Source: Pyrenopolyporus hunteri
Taxonomy: Eukaryota > Ascomycota > Sordariomycetes > Xylariales > Hypoxylaceae
NCBI GenBank assembly: GCA_902806595.1
Contig: CADCXC010000038.1
Coordinates: 3,410,001 to 3,474,000, forward strand
DNA: 64,000 bases
Reading direction: 5' to 3'
Position numbers and translations under genes: made by a program. A model generated the notes under the pieces. It was not told the origin of the DNA, did no database searches, and saw only the letters and a program-made list of their open reading frames with translations. Positions 1-11,801 of this stretch are shown in pieces (the stretch's first letter is position 1; each line of letters opens with the position of its first letter).

Positions 1-1654
1 CTTGATAGACGGCTATTTTCTCGTCACAATCCATAGATCCATCCACGCTGCGTTTCTAGTGTTATATGGCTCATCGCCGGGGGATGATGGTGGGCTGGGA
101 GCAAGGATGAGCATTCTCCCACGTGGGAGAGACGTTAGAGTGTCGTGTCTAGGGGACAAGATTTTCAAAATTTTATCTCATATCCATATCCACGTCATGC
201 AATGAATTATCTATATGCAAGAGGCATTGTAAGGAGGTAATAATTGAGGGAGAAATATGTCATAATGTATGAGATACATACTATACTTACCTACGTGTAG
301 GTACCTACTCAACATATATCCATGAGCGTGCGTAAGACTTGAACGTGAATGAAGGCCTGTATACGTCTCGACGTCAAATTTTTTGAGGCTTTTAATTGAG
401 CGTTGGGCGGAGGTACAGTGGATAATCTTAATGACGGGACTTATAGGTCCACGATTGGAGCAAGGGGGACGATCGGGACGATGTTGGCCGCCTCGGAGAA
501 TAACAATCTTCTTTGCTGCTCTCTTCCAGAATAACTTGTCGATTGGGACCAACTAGGATCTCGATTGGACTTTTGTGATATCCAATCTCTCAACGGACAG
601 AGTGTCTATTCGGGGCTACCCATGAACCTATCCCGGGACGCGTATCCAAGTGTGATGTGAGATTCATCACGGATACACATACACACACGGGCGCAACCCC
701 AATAATTAATATATCTAGATCAGACGAAGCGACAGTTGGACTTCGGACAAACGCACGCGAAGAGGACGGGTCCGACCGTTCAGTAGTATGAGATCGAATT
801 TAGAATAGAACGGCACAGGAGATTCAGGAGGCAAGGCGTACGGACTACTGCGACCCTCGTCACAATTCCTGCCTGAGCCGATGCGTGACAAACAGCGCAC
901 TGCTACCGTTTCCACGGAATCCTCTCGCCAAGGGCTCTTTATGTTATGCCTTGTGGTGCCGTCCGAGATACGTAGCCCGAGGGCAAAGTTCTCGTTCGTC
1001 TTGTATTAAGGAATTCCGTCTTGACTTCCTCTGCCTATGATCATGTGTGTTTGTATGTGTGTAGTCCACAGCGCTCGAGCCTTCGGAACGGAGAGAAAAG
1101 GACTGAGCGCGCTTCCATCACACTGGGTCTTGGGGGGCCCTTGGCGGGACGGGGTTCCAAACTGCTTACCCACTGTTGAAGTCTAACATGGTGATTATCC
1201 GTGTGTCTGCGATAGTGTCTCGACCCGGCTTCCGTTTGCAGAACACCTCAGCAATGCCCCCGGTGGATGGCCGCTTCGGCAGCGGCCTTCCGCTTCGCGG
1301 CAGGTAAAAGAAAAGAAAGGGAGAAAAATAGAGGGAGAAAGTTGAAAGGGCGTGGTATGGCTACCTACTCCCGCTCCCATCTACCTTACTCACCGCCGGT
1401 CATGGGAGTGATATTCATTACATACCTGGTGCCTACATGTAGGTATTCCCAATGCGGCAAAGAAACCTGGACGGGTTTTACCCTGTCTCGGCAGCTCATG
1501 TATATCTCCTTTCGTCTTCGTGCTTCTCTGCCTGTCCGTCACTATACATAGTGGGATTAAGGGCCCCCTCCTTCGTTGAGGGGTCCTTGAAGGGCCGTTG
1601 AGGGGCCGAGCAGGAAAAAAGATCTGGGGATGAAACAAGAGACGGAGTGTAAAA

Positions 1655-1738
1655 TGGAGAGCGCAGAGTGCGGACAGAGACCAGAATGCGGAGACCAGAG
1701 CGCAGAGGGCACAGAGGGCACAGAGGGCACAGAGCGTG
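1655..1738. repeat. Purine-rich degenerate tandem repeat
   Basis: A roughly 10-base unit close to GCACAGAGGG is repeated three times nearly perfectly at 1703-1735. More diverged copies (GCAGAGTGCGGACAGAGACC-like) lie to the left. A 17-base stretch of the same unit recurs at 2844-2868. This is seen directly in the sequence; no function is implied. Confidence 0.75.
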
Positions 1739-2285
1739 CGCGGAAGTTGCGATGTACGAAGTATTAGGTATCGTAGGGGAATAATTAGGTACTATAGCAT
1801 CGTTAGGAAGAAGGAAGGGCCAATTTAACAGAGAAAGGTCGCGGGCGCTTAAACGGACCCATCTGCAGCCAATAGCGAGGAAGGAGCTGAGTTCGAACCG
1901 CTGCATGACACACCCTCGTTCCCCCCCCCTTTGCTAGCTAAGGCTAAGCTTTGGGCCAATGGGGTCCGCGCCTCGGGCGGAGAAGCAAGCGCTTAAGAAG
2001 ATTGCGCGCTGTTCTTTCTTCACACACTTTTTATTTTTTATTTTATTATTTTTTTTACTATGGCATGTCTCTCGGTCCCCAGTTTCGAAAGAAGTCGCCG
2101 CTAGCACGAAACGAGTATAACGCCTCTTTTCAGGACGGCCCCCCTGGTCGAGCCCCGCCATGCAAGTTCCAGGATGTCGGGACGCACAAACCGACCAATG
2201 GCGCTTCTTAGACACCAAAGACACCAAAGTCGGGCGTCGCGAGTACCAAGGGGTACTTTTACTTGCCGTATAAGACCTAATAGGG

Positions 2286-2420
2286 CATATTATAGGTATG
2301 TTGTGGGCGTGTTATAGGTGTAGGCTGTAAGTATGTTGTCGGTATGCTGTATGTATGCTGTAGGTAGGTACCGACGTATGTCTGTGTATGGGCGAGCGTG
2401 CGTGTGCGTGTGTGCAAGTC
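2286..2420. repeat. Degenerate TG/TA-rich tandem repeat
   Basis: Units resembling GTATGTTGT and GTATGCTGTA follow each other through about 2290-2370, then grade into a GTGTGCGTG tract with one GTAGGTAGGTACC palindrome-like element inside. It is low-complexity and non-coding. Confidence 0.65.
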
Positions 2421-3837
2421 GCAAGTCGGCGAGGTCGCTAAGTGATGTATGTAAATGTGAGTAACCTAACCTAACATACATAACCTTACCTACCCTCTGG
2501 CCCTATAGGAATTTTTGTATCGTATACTTGCGAAACTAAAGAGTAACAGCGGTAGATGACGGTCGCGCCAGTCGAGAGAGAGCGCTGTATAAGCCAGAGA
2601 ATGATGTAAACATTCGGCAGTAGTTTAATAGGAGTATCACTGTGAGGAGCTTCCTGATAGGCATAAGCTGCGTTCACGGGGCCTCGTAAGTCTCCCATTC
2701 AAACAGCCGTCTCGTGATGACACAACACGTCAATGGCGAATAGAGGTGTGTGGCCGATCTTGGTCAAGGACGTCCCCAATCTCGGTTGCTACCACCGCGG
2801 GCAGTTCGCGTGGTCACCAAAATAAAATAAAAAGTCCGTGTGAGAGGGCAGAGGGCACAGAGGGCGGAGGCGGCGGGCGAGGAGGCCACCAACGACGGCC
2901 ACACTCTTGACCGAAACTTGGCCCAAGCCAAGCGGCGAATCGTCAACGCTTACGAGCCCAACCTCCTGGCCGCATTCCAGGTCGCCTTAGCGGAAAACAA
3001 CCTCCAGCGTCCGTTCCCGTCCGCGACTCCATCCATACAAATAAATAAACAAAACGTCGCAGAACAGACGAATATTTCACGTTGGGGCCCGCCTATAGAC
3101 ATTTTCCTCGTCAAACACACATGGACATTGTTTGGGCACTAGGCTCTACTAAGCTAGGGGATGCCATGTATTGTGCGAATGTTGGCTACACGAATTCTGC
3201 CCCCGTCCTATCTCACAGTCCTATCTCACAGTAGTAACCTATCGGTACTTGCTTGTGACTTGCTTCCTCATCGCTGCCCTCTCTTTGGTCCCCTTTTAAG
3301 GGGCACCACTTAAGTCCGCCGAATAAAAAAAAATACAAAATAAAAAAATTCCAAAATATCCATGGTATCGCTGTGCAAAATCTCGCGTCCCCAGGATTGC
3401 TGATGCCCACTAGCAAACGCCAATAAACTCCATCGTACTTTCTTAACAGAAATCCACCCAAATTCCCGTCCTCTTTGTAATGCCAGGTACGCCACGGGTC
3501 TAGATCGTAAGAACCATAAAGTCATTTCCACCGCTTTCTAGGGGTTGGATGGACGAGGACCCATCAATCCCAACGGTGGCGTTGTGTTGTTAATTTGATG
3601 CTGATAAATATGTCGAAGAAGGAGAGTAAGTTCGTAGAGAGGTAGAGAAGGGTAGAGAATGTGAGGAGGTTTGAAATTGAGTAAATGAGTGGGTAGGAGG
3701 AAGTAATAGATATGGACAAATGGAAGAGTCGGGCCAATTCCTGGCGTAGAAGCTAGTTCAGAATTAGGGGCCGGTGCCATGATTTTAGTTCGTGCGTGAC
3801 TTGAGTTAGCTTTTTAGGGGAGATTTTGGCCGAGTGC

Positions 3838-4584
3838 CTAGATCGTGGTGGTTCGGGTTCCCGCTGCGGCTGCTGCTGCCACTGCCGCTGCCGCTTGAGC
3901 TTTCGAGCAATCCACATGCGTCGTCTTCCTCCTCTTTCCTTTCGGCGCCGGATCCATTCTCGGCGTGTACGTGACGGTCCTCGTAACAACTTCCCGAATG
4001 TGCCGCACACTCTTTCCCGATGATTTGTGCGCCCTGCAATCCCGCGCATACCTGGACTTCAACGCCGCTTCCCAGTCAAACGGCGACCTCACTCCTCCGG
4101 CGCTAAATGGAGAGCGTGCCGTCGCACTTAGTGGCGAGTCTATCGTTGATAGGGCAGGAGACGGAGGAACATGGAAGCTAGGGAATGATGTCGCTCCCAC
4201 CGGAGGTGCGGATCTGGGCTGGCTAGGAAGAGGGCTTGGAGGGACACCGGCTAAAGACTTATGGTTTCCACATTTGCAGGAGCAGTCTGTCTGTTCGCTG
4301 CTCGCAGTCGACGGTGCTGATTCCTGCGCCGAGTCATCGTCTGGGCTGCTTGTCCCCGATCTCTTCTCTGGTATGACCGGCGAGGGGATCGACATGGACC
4401 TGAGGAAATCCATGTAGGCTGGCGGTGGAGTGATGGGTGTCCTTGCGCTGCTGGGGAATTCCTCCTTGATGATATCCGGGACTGCTGAGAGAGGTGTTTT
4501 GGCTGACAGAGCAGAAAGCTCAGAAGGGAAGGTCGCCGTGACCGGGGTGGTCAACTGCGCGAGCTTTGGCCTGGTGGTAGGCAT
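3838..4584 (-). CDS. Conserved fungal protein of unknown function, Ser/Pro-rich
   Basis: Single-exon gene of 248 residues starting at ATG 4582-4584 and stopping at 3838-3840. The first 60 residues are Thr/Pro/Ser-rich and contain an IKEEFPSS segment and a TPPPAYMDFLRSMS segment. A Cys cluster (CSCKCGNHKSL, about residues 101-111) follows. The most conserved-looking part is a charged block around residues 165-200 with SPFDWEAALKSRYARDC and a VTRTVTYTPRMDPAPKGKRR segment containing a basic, nuclear-localisation-like run. The C-terminus is a poly-Ala tract. I recognise the general type as an uncharacterised protein of Sordariomycetes, with no assigned function. The poly-Ala tract and GC-rich codons support coding. 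The 5' leader may be long and carries a TG microsatellite. What is known of the family is minimal, so any role would be a guess. Confidence 0.75.
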   Translation of the reverse strand: MPTTRPKLAQLTTPVTATFPSELSALSAKTPLSAVPDIIKEEFPSSARTPITPPPAYMDFLRSMSIPSPVIPEKRSGTSSPDDDSAQESAPSTASSEQTDCSCKCGNHKSLAGVPPSPLPSQPRSAPPVGATSFPSFHVPPSPALSTIDSPLSATARSPFSAGGVRSPFDWEAALKSRYARDCRAHKSSGKSVRHIREVVTRTVTYTPRMDPAPKGKRRKTTHVDCSKAQAAAAVAAAAAAGTRTTTI

Positions 4585-7500
4585 GATGAAGATGGCCTGT
4601 TAGGGAGAGGACTGAGGGAGATTGTGTTCGTCGTATATAGTTGAGTAGTCTCGAGCCAAGTGAATGACTCGGAAGGGGGTAGGAAGAGGAAGACGGGATG
4701 CCTACAAGCTGCAGAGTGGTCGCCGTGGTGGGAGAAGAGTAAGGACCAGGTGCGTGGTGGGCGAGAGGGACTGACGGTTGTTATAGTATGTAACTCTGGC
4801 AGGTTATCAAGGGTAAGCTAAGCTGCGTGGTGGACAGGGATACGATATGGACAAGCAACCGTGGCAGACTACCTAGTCGATGCTGAGACAAAGGCGCCAA
4901 CGGGAAGCTAAGGTACTTCCCGGCTAGGAACGCTAGAATCGATGTGACAGATCCAATGGCAAGGGGGGGTGGCTCCAGCAGGCAGTCCGGGGCTGCGAGG
5001 GCTTAGACAGAATAGGCGTCTTTCTGGTAGCCAGGACGGGATGTGTTTATTATTATACGCACGCGCTGAAATACGGATGCCAGTATGAAAACAAGGAAGG
5101 TCGAATCTGTGTCCCGGATGGTGGAGAAGAGAAGAAGAGAACCAACGCTGGCGCGAAGAGAAAGGTCGAGTTCAGTTGAGGGCGGCGGTAGTAGTGGGCC
5201 AGTAGCGGAAGCGTAGAGCGAAGGGTGTCCTGGGATTGGCTGCGAAGGGACGGCAGGGATCAGGTGCCCTCTAGAGAACCAAACCTATTAGGGGTTTAAT
5301 TGAAAGAAGTATGTAGATGGGATGTACGCGTGTGTGTATGTGTGTGTGTGTGTGTCTGTCTGTGTCTGTGTACATAAATGTGCGTATGTGCGCGCGTGTG
5401 TGTGTGTCTGGTATGTGTGTATATGTGTATGTGGGTATGTAGAAGTAATGGGATGTATGGATGGATGTATGCGCAAGGTATCTGTAGATGTATCGTGGAA
5501 GAGCAATGTAATGTAGGAGCAACGCAGATGGAGAGGCAAGCCAGGGTAAGTATCTCCCTGTACCTGCTTTGCTGAATCTGGTACTCGATTAGCCTAGTTG
5601 TGCCGAGCTGGGTCCAGGCTGCATAAGGGAGAAGGAGGCATGTAAGAATGAGGTACAGCGAGGTACATCAAGACGGTCTAGGCATATACATACATCGATA
5701 GCCTTCAATGGAAAGGAGCACTTGACTTACACGCCGATTGAAAATGATTCACCCCCGAAAAAAAAAGAGGTCTCCTTCCCCCCAGGATGTGCTATGTATA
5801 AGTTACCTAAACTGGGGTTGCCGTTGACTTAAGCCAGTTTAGTCTAAGTCCCTAACTATAGTTGAGTCTGATTGGCTGAAGGGCCCTAGTCCGTGTGGTT
5901 TGCCAGGCGCAATATCCCGGGAAAGCTCTGCTGGGTTCGAGTGGTTCGGAGGTATTCGGTACTTGAGCTAAGCGCTGCCGCTACTGTGTATCTGCTATAT
6001 TTGGCTCCTGATTAGCGCCGTTCCGTTGCCCACTCTCCTGATTTGACGGCCCCTGTCTTCCACTTTGCTTTTCCGTCACGGAGAACAACCACTACCGTCA
6101 TCATTTTCACCCACTCACCTTGACCTCCAACCCCCGGGCGGTAACACGCACATTCACAGTGATGCCCCCGGTAGCTGAGCCTGCCGCACTCCCACGCTGC
6201 GGTTGCTTTTCTGTCAAATTTTAATCTTTCGCGATTCCGTCAGATCGGAAGCTGACAGATTAGTTGGGGACGCTGAGCTGAGTGAGCTGAGGTGTGGATC
6301 ACGGGATGGCCGTCGAGGTGCGATGCGCGATGCTGATGCAGCAGAGTTCTATGTCGTACGTCGCGAGAGGTAAGATATTTTCAGAGTCGGTGTTTCAGAC
6401 TTCAAGAAGCTTTGAGCTCAAGACCCTTCCCGCTGGGTCTTACTCGACTGATAGTTATCTGGGGCTACCAATCCTAAACCTGGGGAATGATGCTATTTAT
6501 ATGCAAATTGCAGTCCTTTCTTTGCCTCTGTCCCCCACCCCCCCCAATCTCCGGATATCTAAGTTTATTTACACACATTATCATGATCTTGCTTGCTTGC
6601 TTCACTCAGCGCGCGGCTCGCTACGCCTGCTTTGGTTTTCGCCAAATTTGCACAACCAAGAGGCTCTCTATTTTCAGACGATGGAATCTCATGTCCGTTT
6701 TACTGATCGAGGTCTTAGCCGGGCTCGAGCGGAGCGCGCGCCACATGACGCACGGCATCGGTTGAGGAAATTCTAGAGCTGCCGTTGGCCAGGAGCTCTC
6801 CCATGAAGTCTGCCTTGGTGGTTGCAATTCTATAATCTACCACATCTACCACAAAGCCTCCTCCTAAGTCTCATATCGGATACCCCAGCGCGCGCTTCCA
6901 CAAGGCTGGAGAGTGGGCGCCGGTCAAAAGAGGCGTCCTTCTAACCGTAATGCCAGGAGATGAGACCGTAGGAGCGATAAACACTGCTTCTAACTTGATA
7001 TGATAGTCGTCTAGAAGACTTCCATGCCAGTCAGCTTCGCCAAGTAACCCAACGCTGTGGAGGCGCCGTGCCGTGGGCTAAGCGCCGGTCAACCATGCTC
7101 ATTCCTACGCCAACTATTCCTCCAAATATCCTCGTCAATCGCCTTTACGCGCTTATCATATAGCTTCCTCAACATGGTTGCTAACGATGTTGGTTTCGTC
7201 CTCATCTTGCAGAAAATAGTCGCGCCCAGCTTCGGCAATACTATCGAAGCTATGAGATCCTAGTCCTCGAGTGATGAATGGCATTGGATATAGCTTGCTC
7301 TCGTCGTCCGTTGTTGTTTGGTCCCTTGCTTTGTGACCGGCTATCATTGGATCCGCCACGGTAACGGAGCAGGCCAAGAATCCCAAGATTAACGCTGCAT
7401 GGATACTATTTTAATCGTCAACCGGGGCGGGGACGCCATCCGCCGGCTTGTGGTGAAAGCCCTTGGTGACGATGCCGTGGGCTTCGTCTTTAGGGACGAG

Positions 7501-8732
7501 GACGCCTTCGAGTCTGTGGCCGGGGACGCCGCTGCCGTCGTGGAATCTAGGATAGGCTATGAGGACAAGTTCATGAACGGACTATCGTTTTTAGTTCCCA
7601 GCTTGGATCAACTAGGCCCTACTCAATGAGGTCATGGATCTGTCAGTCTTCCTAGGTGTTGTTTATCAACCCGAAGCAGGAAGACCCGCCCGCCAACCAG
7701 CGGCTCAATCTCTGCAGAATCTCTAGTCCGTCCCTATTCTATTCTGGGTCACTCTATGATATGCGTGCTTAAGCGCGCAGAGCTATGAGCAAGACTAGAT
7801 ACGTGGCAGCCATTTGAACTATCGCGACAAGCCTTTCCATGCTTTAGACTCTCCTATGAGATGTCCTCGGCTAAGGTATTGGTGATAATACGTACGTATA
7901 ACGCCATTCTGGTAGTTGATCTGAGTGTGGGATATACGTTCGCGGCGAGCTTTAGACACTTGTACTTTCTTATCTCGTTCCTAGGAATACGTGCTTGTTA
8001 GCGGCTTGACGACCGCAATGTTAATAGTACGAACCCAAGGGGGGTGAGATATACTACGACACGCCCATATACAACGAGTACTTTTTGCCTAGAGAAGCAC
8101 GATGATCGGGACGAGGCACCACAAGGTGCTCTGCGCTTCTTTCGGCTCCCCTGGTATCCACATTAGCATCGCGTACATGCATTCATCTAGCGAGGCTCCG
8201 CTTCGTGAGCTATTGACCGCCATTTGTGAGCTACTCTGGAGTACACGGATTCGAGAGTGAAGTATCGCGGATTTCCTAGACAATGCCAATAGAACCATTT
8301 AATCAGACCATCTCACGGGTGAGCATCGTAAGTAGACAGCGCTGGTACCTAAGATAGCCACCCCTTTCAGATATTAGCTTGCTAGGCATTCGTACGCTGA
8401 GCATTGGTTTGCCTATCTATTCGGTGGCTTATGGACAGGATAGCACAAGGGCTGATCGAAAGCCATCAGCAGCAAATTCCCTCTTTCTCGGCTTGCATCC
8501 CATGTGCGTCTGGCTTAGTCCGAAATTGCGTTACCGGCCTGCCTAGCTCAGGTACATACGGAGTACTCGAGGCTCGATTCTGCCTTATGCCCAACCTCCC
8601 TGTACATACTTGCACACCCCACGCGCGAACGCCACTAACGCGCCACCGATGAAGCTATGATGGGAGAGATCTAGGGTCTCGGCTCTCTGGTCCTCGTGCG
8701 TGCGCTCGTCCTACTGGCTCCCGCCATCCTCA
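4585..8732. other. Long intergenic region with microsatellite and decayed sequence
   Basis: This lies between the small minus-strand gene and FAN1. The part nearest 4585 is the upstream region of the small gene; it contains a CCAAT-type element (ATTGG at 5235-5239) and a second at 5871-5875. A TG microsatellite occupies about 5320-5445. From about 6.8 to 8.7 kb base composition shifts and frames are broken. A short minus-strand stretch at 7429-7573 keeps strong codon-like third-position GC bias but is closed by stops (see findings). No intact gene is visible. Confidence 0.55.
5318..5446. repeat. TG-rich microsatellite
   Basis: A nearly uninterrupted run of TG dinucleotides with occasional TC, TA and CG substitutions on the plus strand. 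It lies 0.7 kb upstream of the start codon of the minus-strand gene, so it may be in its promoter or leader. It produces long spurious Cys/Val or Thr/His open frames that should not be called as genes. Confidence 0.9.
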
Positions 8733-11367
8733 TCAAAGTTCCCTGACCTCCTTCGCCACGGCGTTGCATAGAGCCACTTTCACGCCCGCACCGGTTAGGA
8801 CGTGAATCCAGAGCCGCTGCGTATCACTGAGGCGGTCGTTGGCACTCTTGACCTCGGCGAACATTACTTCCTTGCTTGGTTCCGTCCTCCAGAGGATCAA
8901 GTCGGGTATTCCTCCCCCTCGCTGACCATATTCTTGTGCCATCACTTTGCATACGGCGGCTAGCGCGGCGCCGTCAAAGCATCCGGCCAACTCGAGAAGA
9001 TCATCTAATTCGTAGTCCCAGTTTAGGCCGACGACACAGGTTCGATTTTCGCGCTCCCGTCGATCCACCTCCTCGATCAGCCTCACCGCATCACCGTTCG
9101 CAATCTCGACTAGGCGGTGGTTGATCTCGGACGCCCTGGTGGGGTAGAAGGCGTCGGTGTGCAAATCAAGCGGGCACGTCTGGTACGCAGTCTGGAAGAC
9201 ATTGGGTATGTATAGGAAGAGTATGTCGAAGAAGAGGTACGCGAAGAGCGTTCTTATGATACCGCCTTCTGCGTGATAGCCTTTCCAGCCTTGACTTCTG
9301 TACCAGCTCAAACACATAGCTTCCACGCTACACTCGCCTCCGTCCTCGGCTTCGTCTACCCATACGGTCTTGGTGCTCGGTCCCCGTCCTTTCTTACCGA
9401 TTACTTCGTCCTTCTTTAACTGAATTCCCTCGGCGAAATGTTCCTCCGGCTTTTGCAGCCGGACATGACCGAAATCATGCTGCAAGCGTTTCGGAATCTT
9501 TAGCTGCTTCTCGAGCTTTACCAAGCGTTTCTGTATATCATAGTGGTAAATCAAATGACAGTTTCGATCTTCTAGGGCGGTCTCGCAAGTGGTTGCTGCG
9601 ATCCGTCTCCAATGCTTCTTCTGCAATTCTAGGTCTTTATAAGCGGGATCAGATTCCAAAGCGTACATATAATGTTCCTCCAAAAGAGCCTTCCGTTGAT
9701 ACCAAGAGCCCCGACGAGCCAAGTGGAAGAGGCGTTGGTCGAGTAATTCGATCAGCAACGCGTGCTCACGCCGGTACTCCTTCAGGCGGCCGAAAACGTA
9801 GGCGGCTTTATGGACGATTCGGGTGTACGGGTGGGCAGGATTGAGCCGCCTCAAATATGCCCCTTCTCCAGACTCATAGACTCTCTCCTCCTTTTCTTGT
9901 TCCTCCTGCAGTAGAGCCTTCCATCGTGGATAGATACCCTCGAAGATCTCTATTACCTTTCGAAAGCTAGCTTCCGTCGCAGGCCCGTTAAATTCCAAGA
10001 TGCTATCGACGTCATGTTCGGTCCGCATAGCTACCTCAAACTCCAACAATTGAGCTCTCGAACCGAAGATATTGGCTGACCTACTAACGATATATTTGGG
10101 GAAATTGCGCTTGGATATCTTCGCGAGAATGATTGTGGTTAGCGACTTTTCTGTCCACTCGGTAGATCTATAAAAAACTAGGTGAACCCTTTCGAACAGT
10201 CTGAAAACTGGTAAGGAAAGCCGTACACAAGGTCCGGCTATAGCTAATATTTTATCGAGAAAATGTTTTCTCCTATTGGAATCCTCGCTAGGACCTGGGA
10301 TCGGAGAGTCCGTTTCCGAAACATCTCGGTCCGGCGAGCCAACAGAAGCCATAGTGCTAGACCGGCGAAGACCTAACGAGAAGAGGCCGGCTTGTTGACT
10401 GCTCATTCTGCAAATGGATCTCGCGAGGTCGGCTTTATTCTTGCCTTGCACTTTTGCCTCTTTAGCTAATGCTTTGATCTCATCTAGGCTTAGGAGTTCC
10501 ACGGCCTCTTCGATATCGGCAATATACTGCTCCGACGTATCTGCAAAGGTAAAGCTGCTGCCAGACAGACACTGATCTTGGGTCAAATAACTGAAATTTG
10601 GCACGGCAGATTCGGAGGCAGACTCGAGATTGGGAGAACCGGCTGGTAGATCTCGATTTTTCTGCAACTCGCTAACGGCCGCCTCGGTATCTTGAATGTC
10701 ATTATGGTAACGTAGGCGGCCTATACGGTGCCAAGAGGCCGTTTTCCTCAGGAATAACCGCACATATCTACGATTACATGTAAGTTAGAATGAGGATCAG
10801 CACATTCGACGTGCTGTATTAGGTCACATACAGGAATTGAGCCTCATAGCTTAACTTCTTCCATTGATCAAATACGTACGTTTCCTTCTCGTCGAATAAG
10901 TGGGATTCTTCCTCGAGGACCGTGTCGAGGGCAAGGTTAAAGGCGTCGACATAGAGAGACGTTTTGCCTTTCACCCATTGCCTCGAATCAAGCCTTGACG
11001 CGGTTGTTTCAGGACCGCCATCGCCTTGCGATGCTCTAAAGTTTTCGTATTCCTCAAAGGCTTCCTTCTCGGATTTGACCTCGGGTAGTGAGTTCTCGAT
11101 AGCGGTTCGCCATGGCTGCTCGGTTTCTACCTCCGTCTCCGAATTTTGAGGAGTCTCATCGTCACCGAGCCCCGAGGCCACCGTGTTTACTTTCAGCACG
11201 CCAGGTACCGCTTTTAGTGATGGGCTATTAGGTAGAATTTCCTTGTCTGAACCCTCATCACTCACGTGACTCCCCTCCCTCTTGGCCCTTTTAAGGGGCG
11301 GTTCGTTCGTGTTAGGAGCGTATTTACCATTGGATTTAGGCGGTCGTCGGATAAGGAAGGCATCCAT
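8733..11367 (-). CDS. fan1: FAN1 structure-specific DNA nuclease
   Basis: Two exons, 10832-11367 and 8733-10767, joined across a 64-nt intron (donor GTATGT, acceptor CGTAG), give 856 residues. The join restores QFLYVRLFLRKT, typical of the family. FAN1 is a 5' flap endonuclease and 5'-3' exonuclease that unhooks DNA interstrand crosslinks. Visible parts are: a disordered N-terminus with a KRAKRE basic patch and no Cys-rich UBZ finger; a SAP-like helix pair (LLSLDEIKALAKEAKVQGK); a helical middle region; and a C-terminal VRR-NUC nuclease fold. Metal-site residues are in place: Glu in YHAEGGI, Asp about 801 in IPDLILW, and Glu817/Lys819 in AEVKSANDRL. The missing UBZ means that recruitment by ubiquitinated FANCD2 is not encoded here, as expected for fungi. 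The gene is divergent from Sdc1, with 434 bp between the start codons. Confidence 0.95.
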
Positions 11368-11801
11368 TATCGTACGTCCAGAGGCGACGCATCTTGGAGG
11401 ATATTAGGGGGAAAAAGAGAAAGAGGGGATGACTCGGTACAATAGAACGCGTAGTCGGACGCGAATTTTCTTAGTCAAAGTAACTAGAGTGGGAGCGCGT
11501 GATCACGAGATTAATAGCTGTATAGTATTAGTACCTTATACGTGGCGATACAGCGGATTCCCTTGCTATCATTACTCCAAGGGCTGTATCTGCATACATG
11601 TGGAATACATCCGCACTATAATATGGAGGTATCACTACATACCTGTATTGTACGTACCCTGGCCCACACTTAGAGATACCCAGGTACCCCAGTTCGCGAT
11701 TCCCACATCGAACCAAAAATCGTCTCCGTCACAACTATTAACAACCTTCTACACCTCTTTTCTTCCCCGACACCGCAACGGTGAAACCACCATAGACGTC
11801 A
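11368..11801. promoter_or_regulatory. Shared upstream region of FAN1 and Sdc1
   Basis: 434 bp separate the ATG of FAN1 (minus) from that of Sdc1 (plus), so both promoters must fit here or overlap. The right side is pyrimidine-rich on the plus strand (11730-11780), as is common just upstream of fungal start codons. No specific factor site stands out. Confidence 0.5.

Larger units (their letters stand above)
1..3837. other. Gene-poor intergenic region
   Basis: I see no convincing coding sequence on either strand. Open frames here are short, lack any recognisable domain and are mostly not ATG-led. The stretch contains a purine-rich degenerate tandem repeat (about 1655-1738), a related copy near 2844-2868, a TG/TA-rich degenerate repeat (2286-2420), homopolymer A/T runs (2028-2060, 3325-3350) and a few copies of the GTAGGTACCTAC-type palindrome (about 290-308, 1429-1446). 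The 3' flank of the small gene ending at 3838 lies at the right-hand end. Confidence 0.6.

Noticed and set aside
2840..3142. 100-codon plus-strand frame starting in the purine minisatellite
   Set aside because: Its middle part (TLDRNLAQAKRRIVNAYEPN) looks mildly protein-like, but the frame starts in a repeat, ends in random sequence and has no recognisable family. Not enough to call.
5271..5575. Overlapping Thr/His- and Cys/Val-rich open frames
   Set aside because: They are translations of a TG microsatellite on both strands, not genes.
6294..6776. 160-codon plus-strand frame
   Set aside because: ORF length alone. Codon use is not coding-like, several alternative frames are equally open, and no domain is visible.
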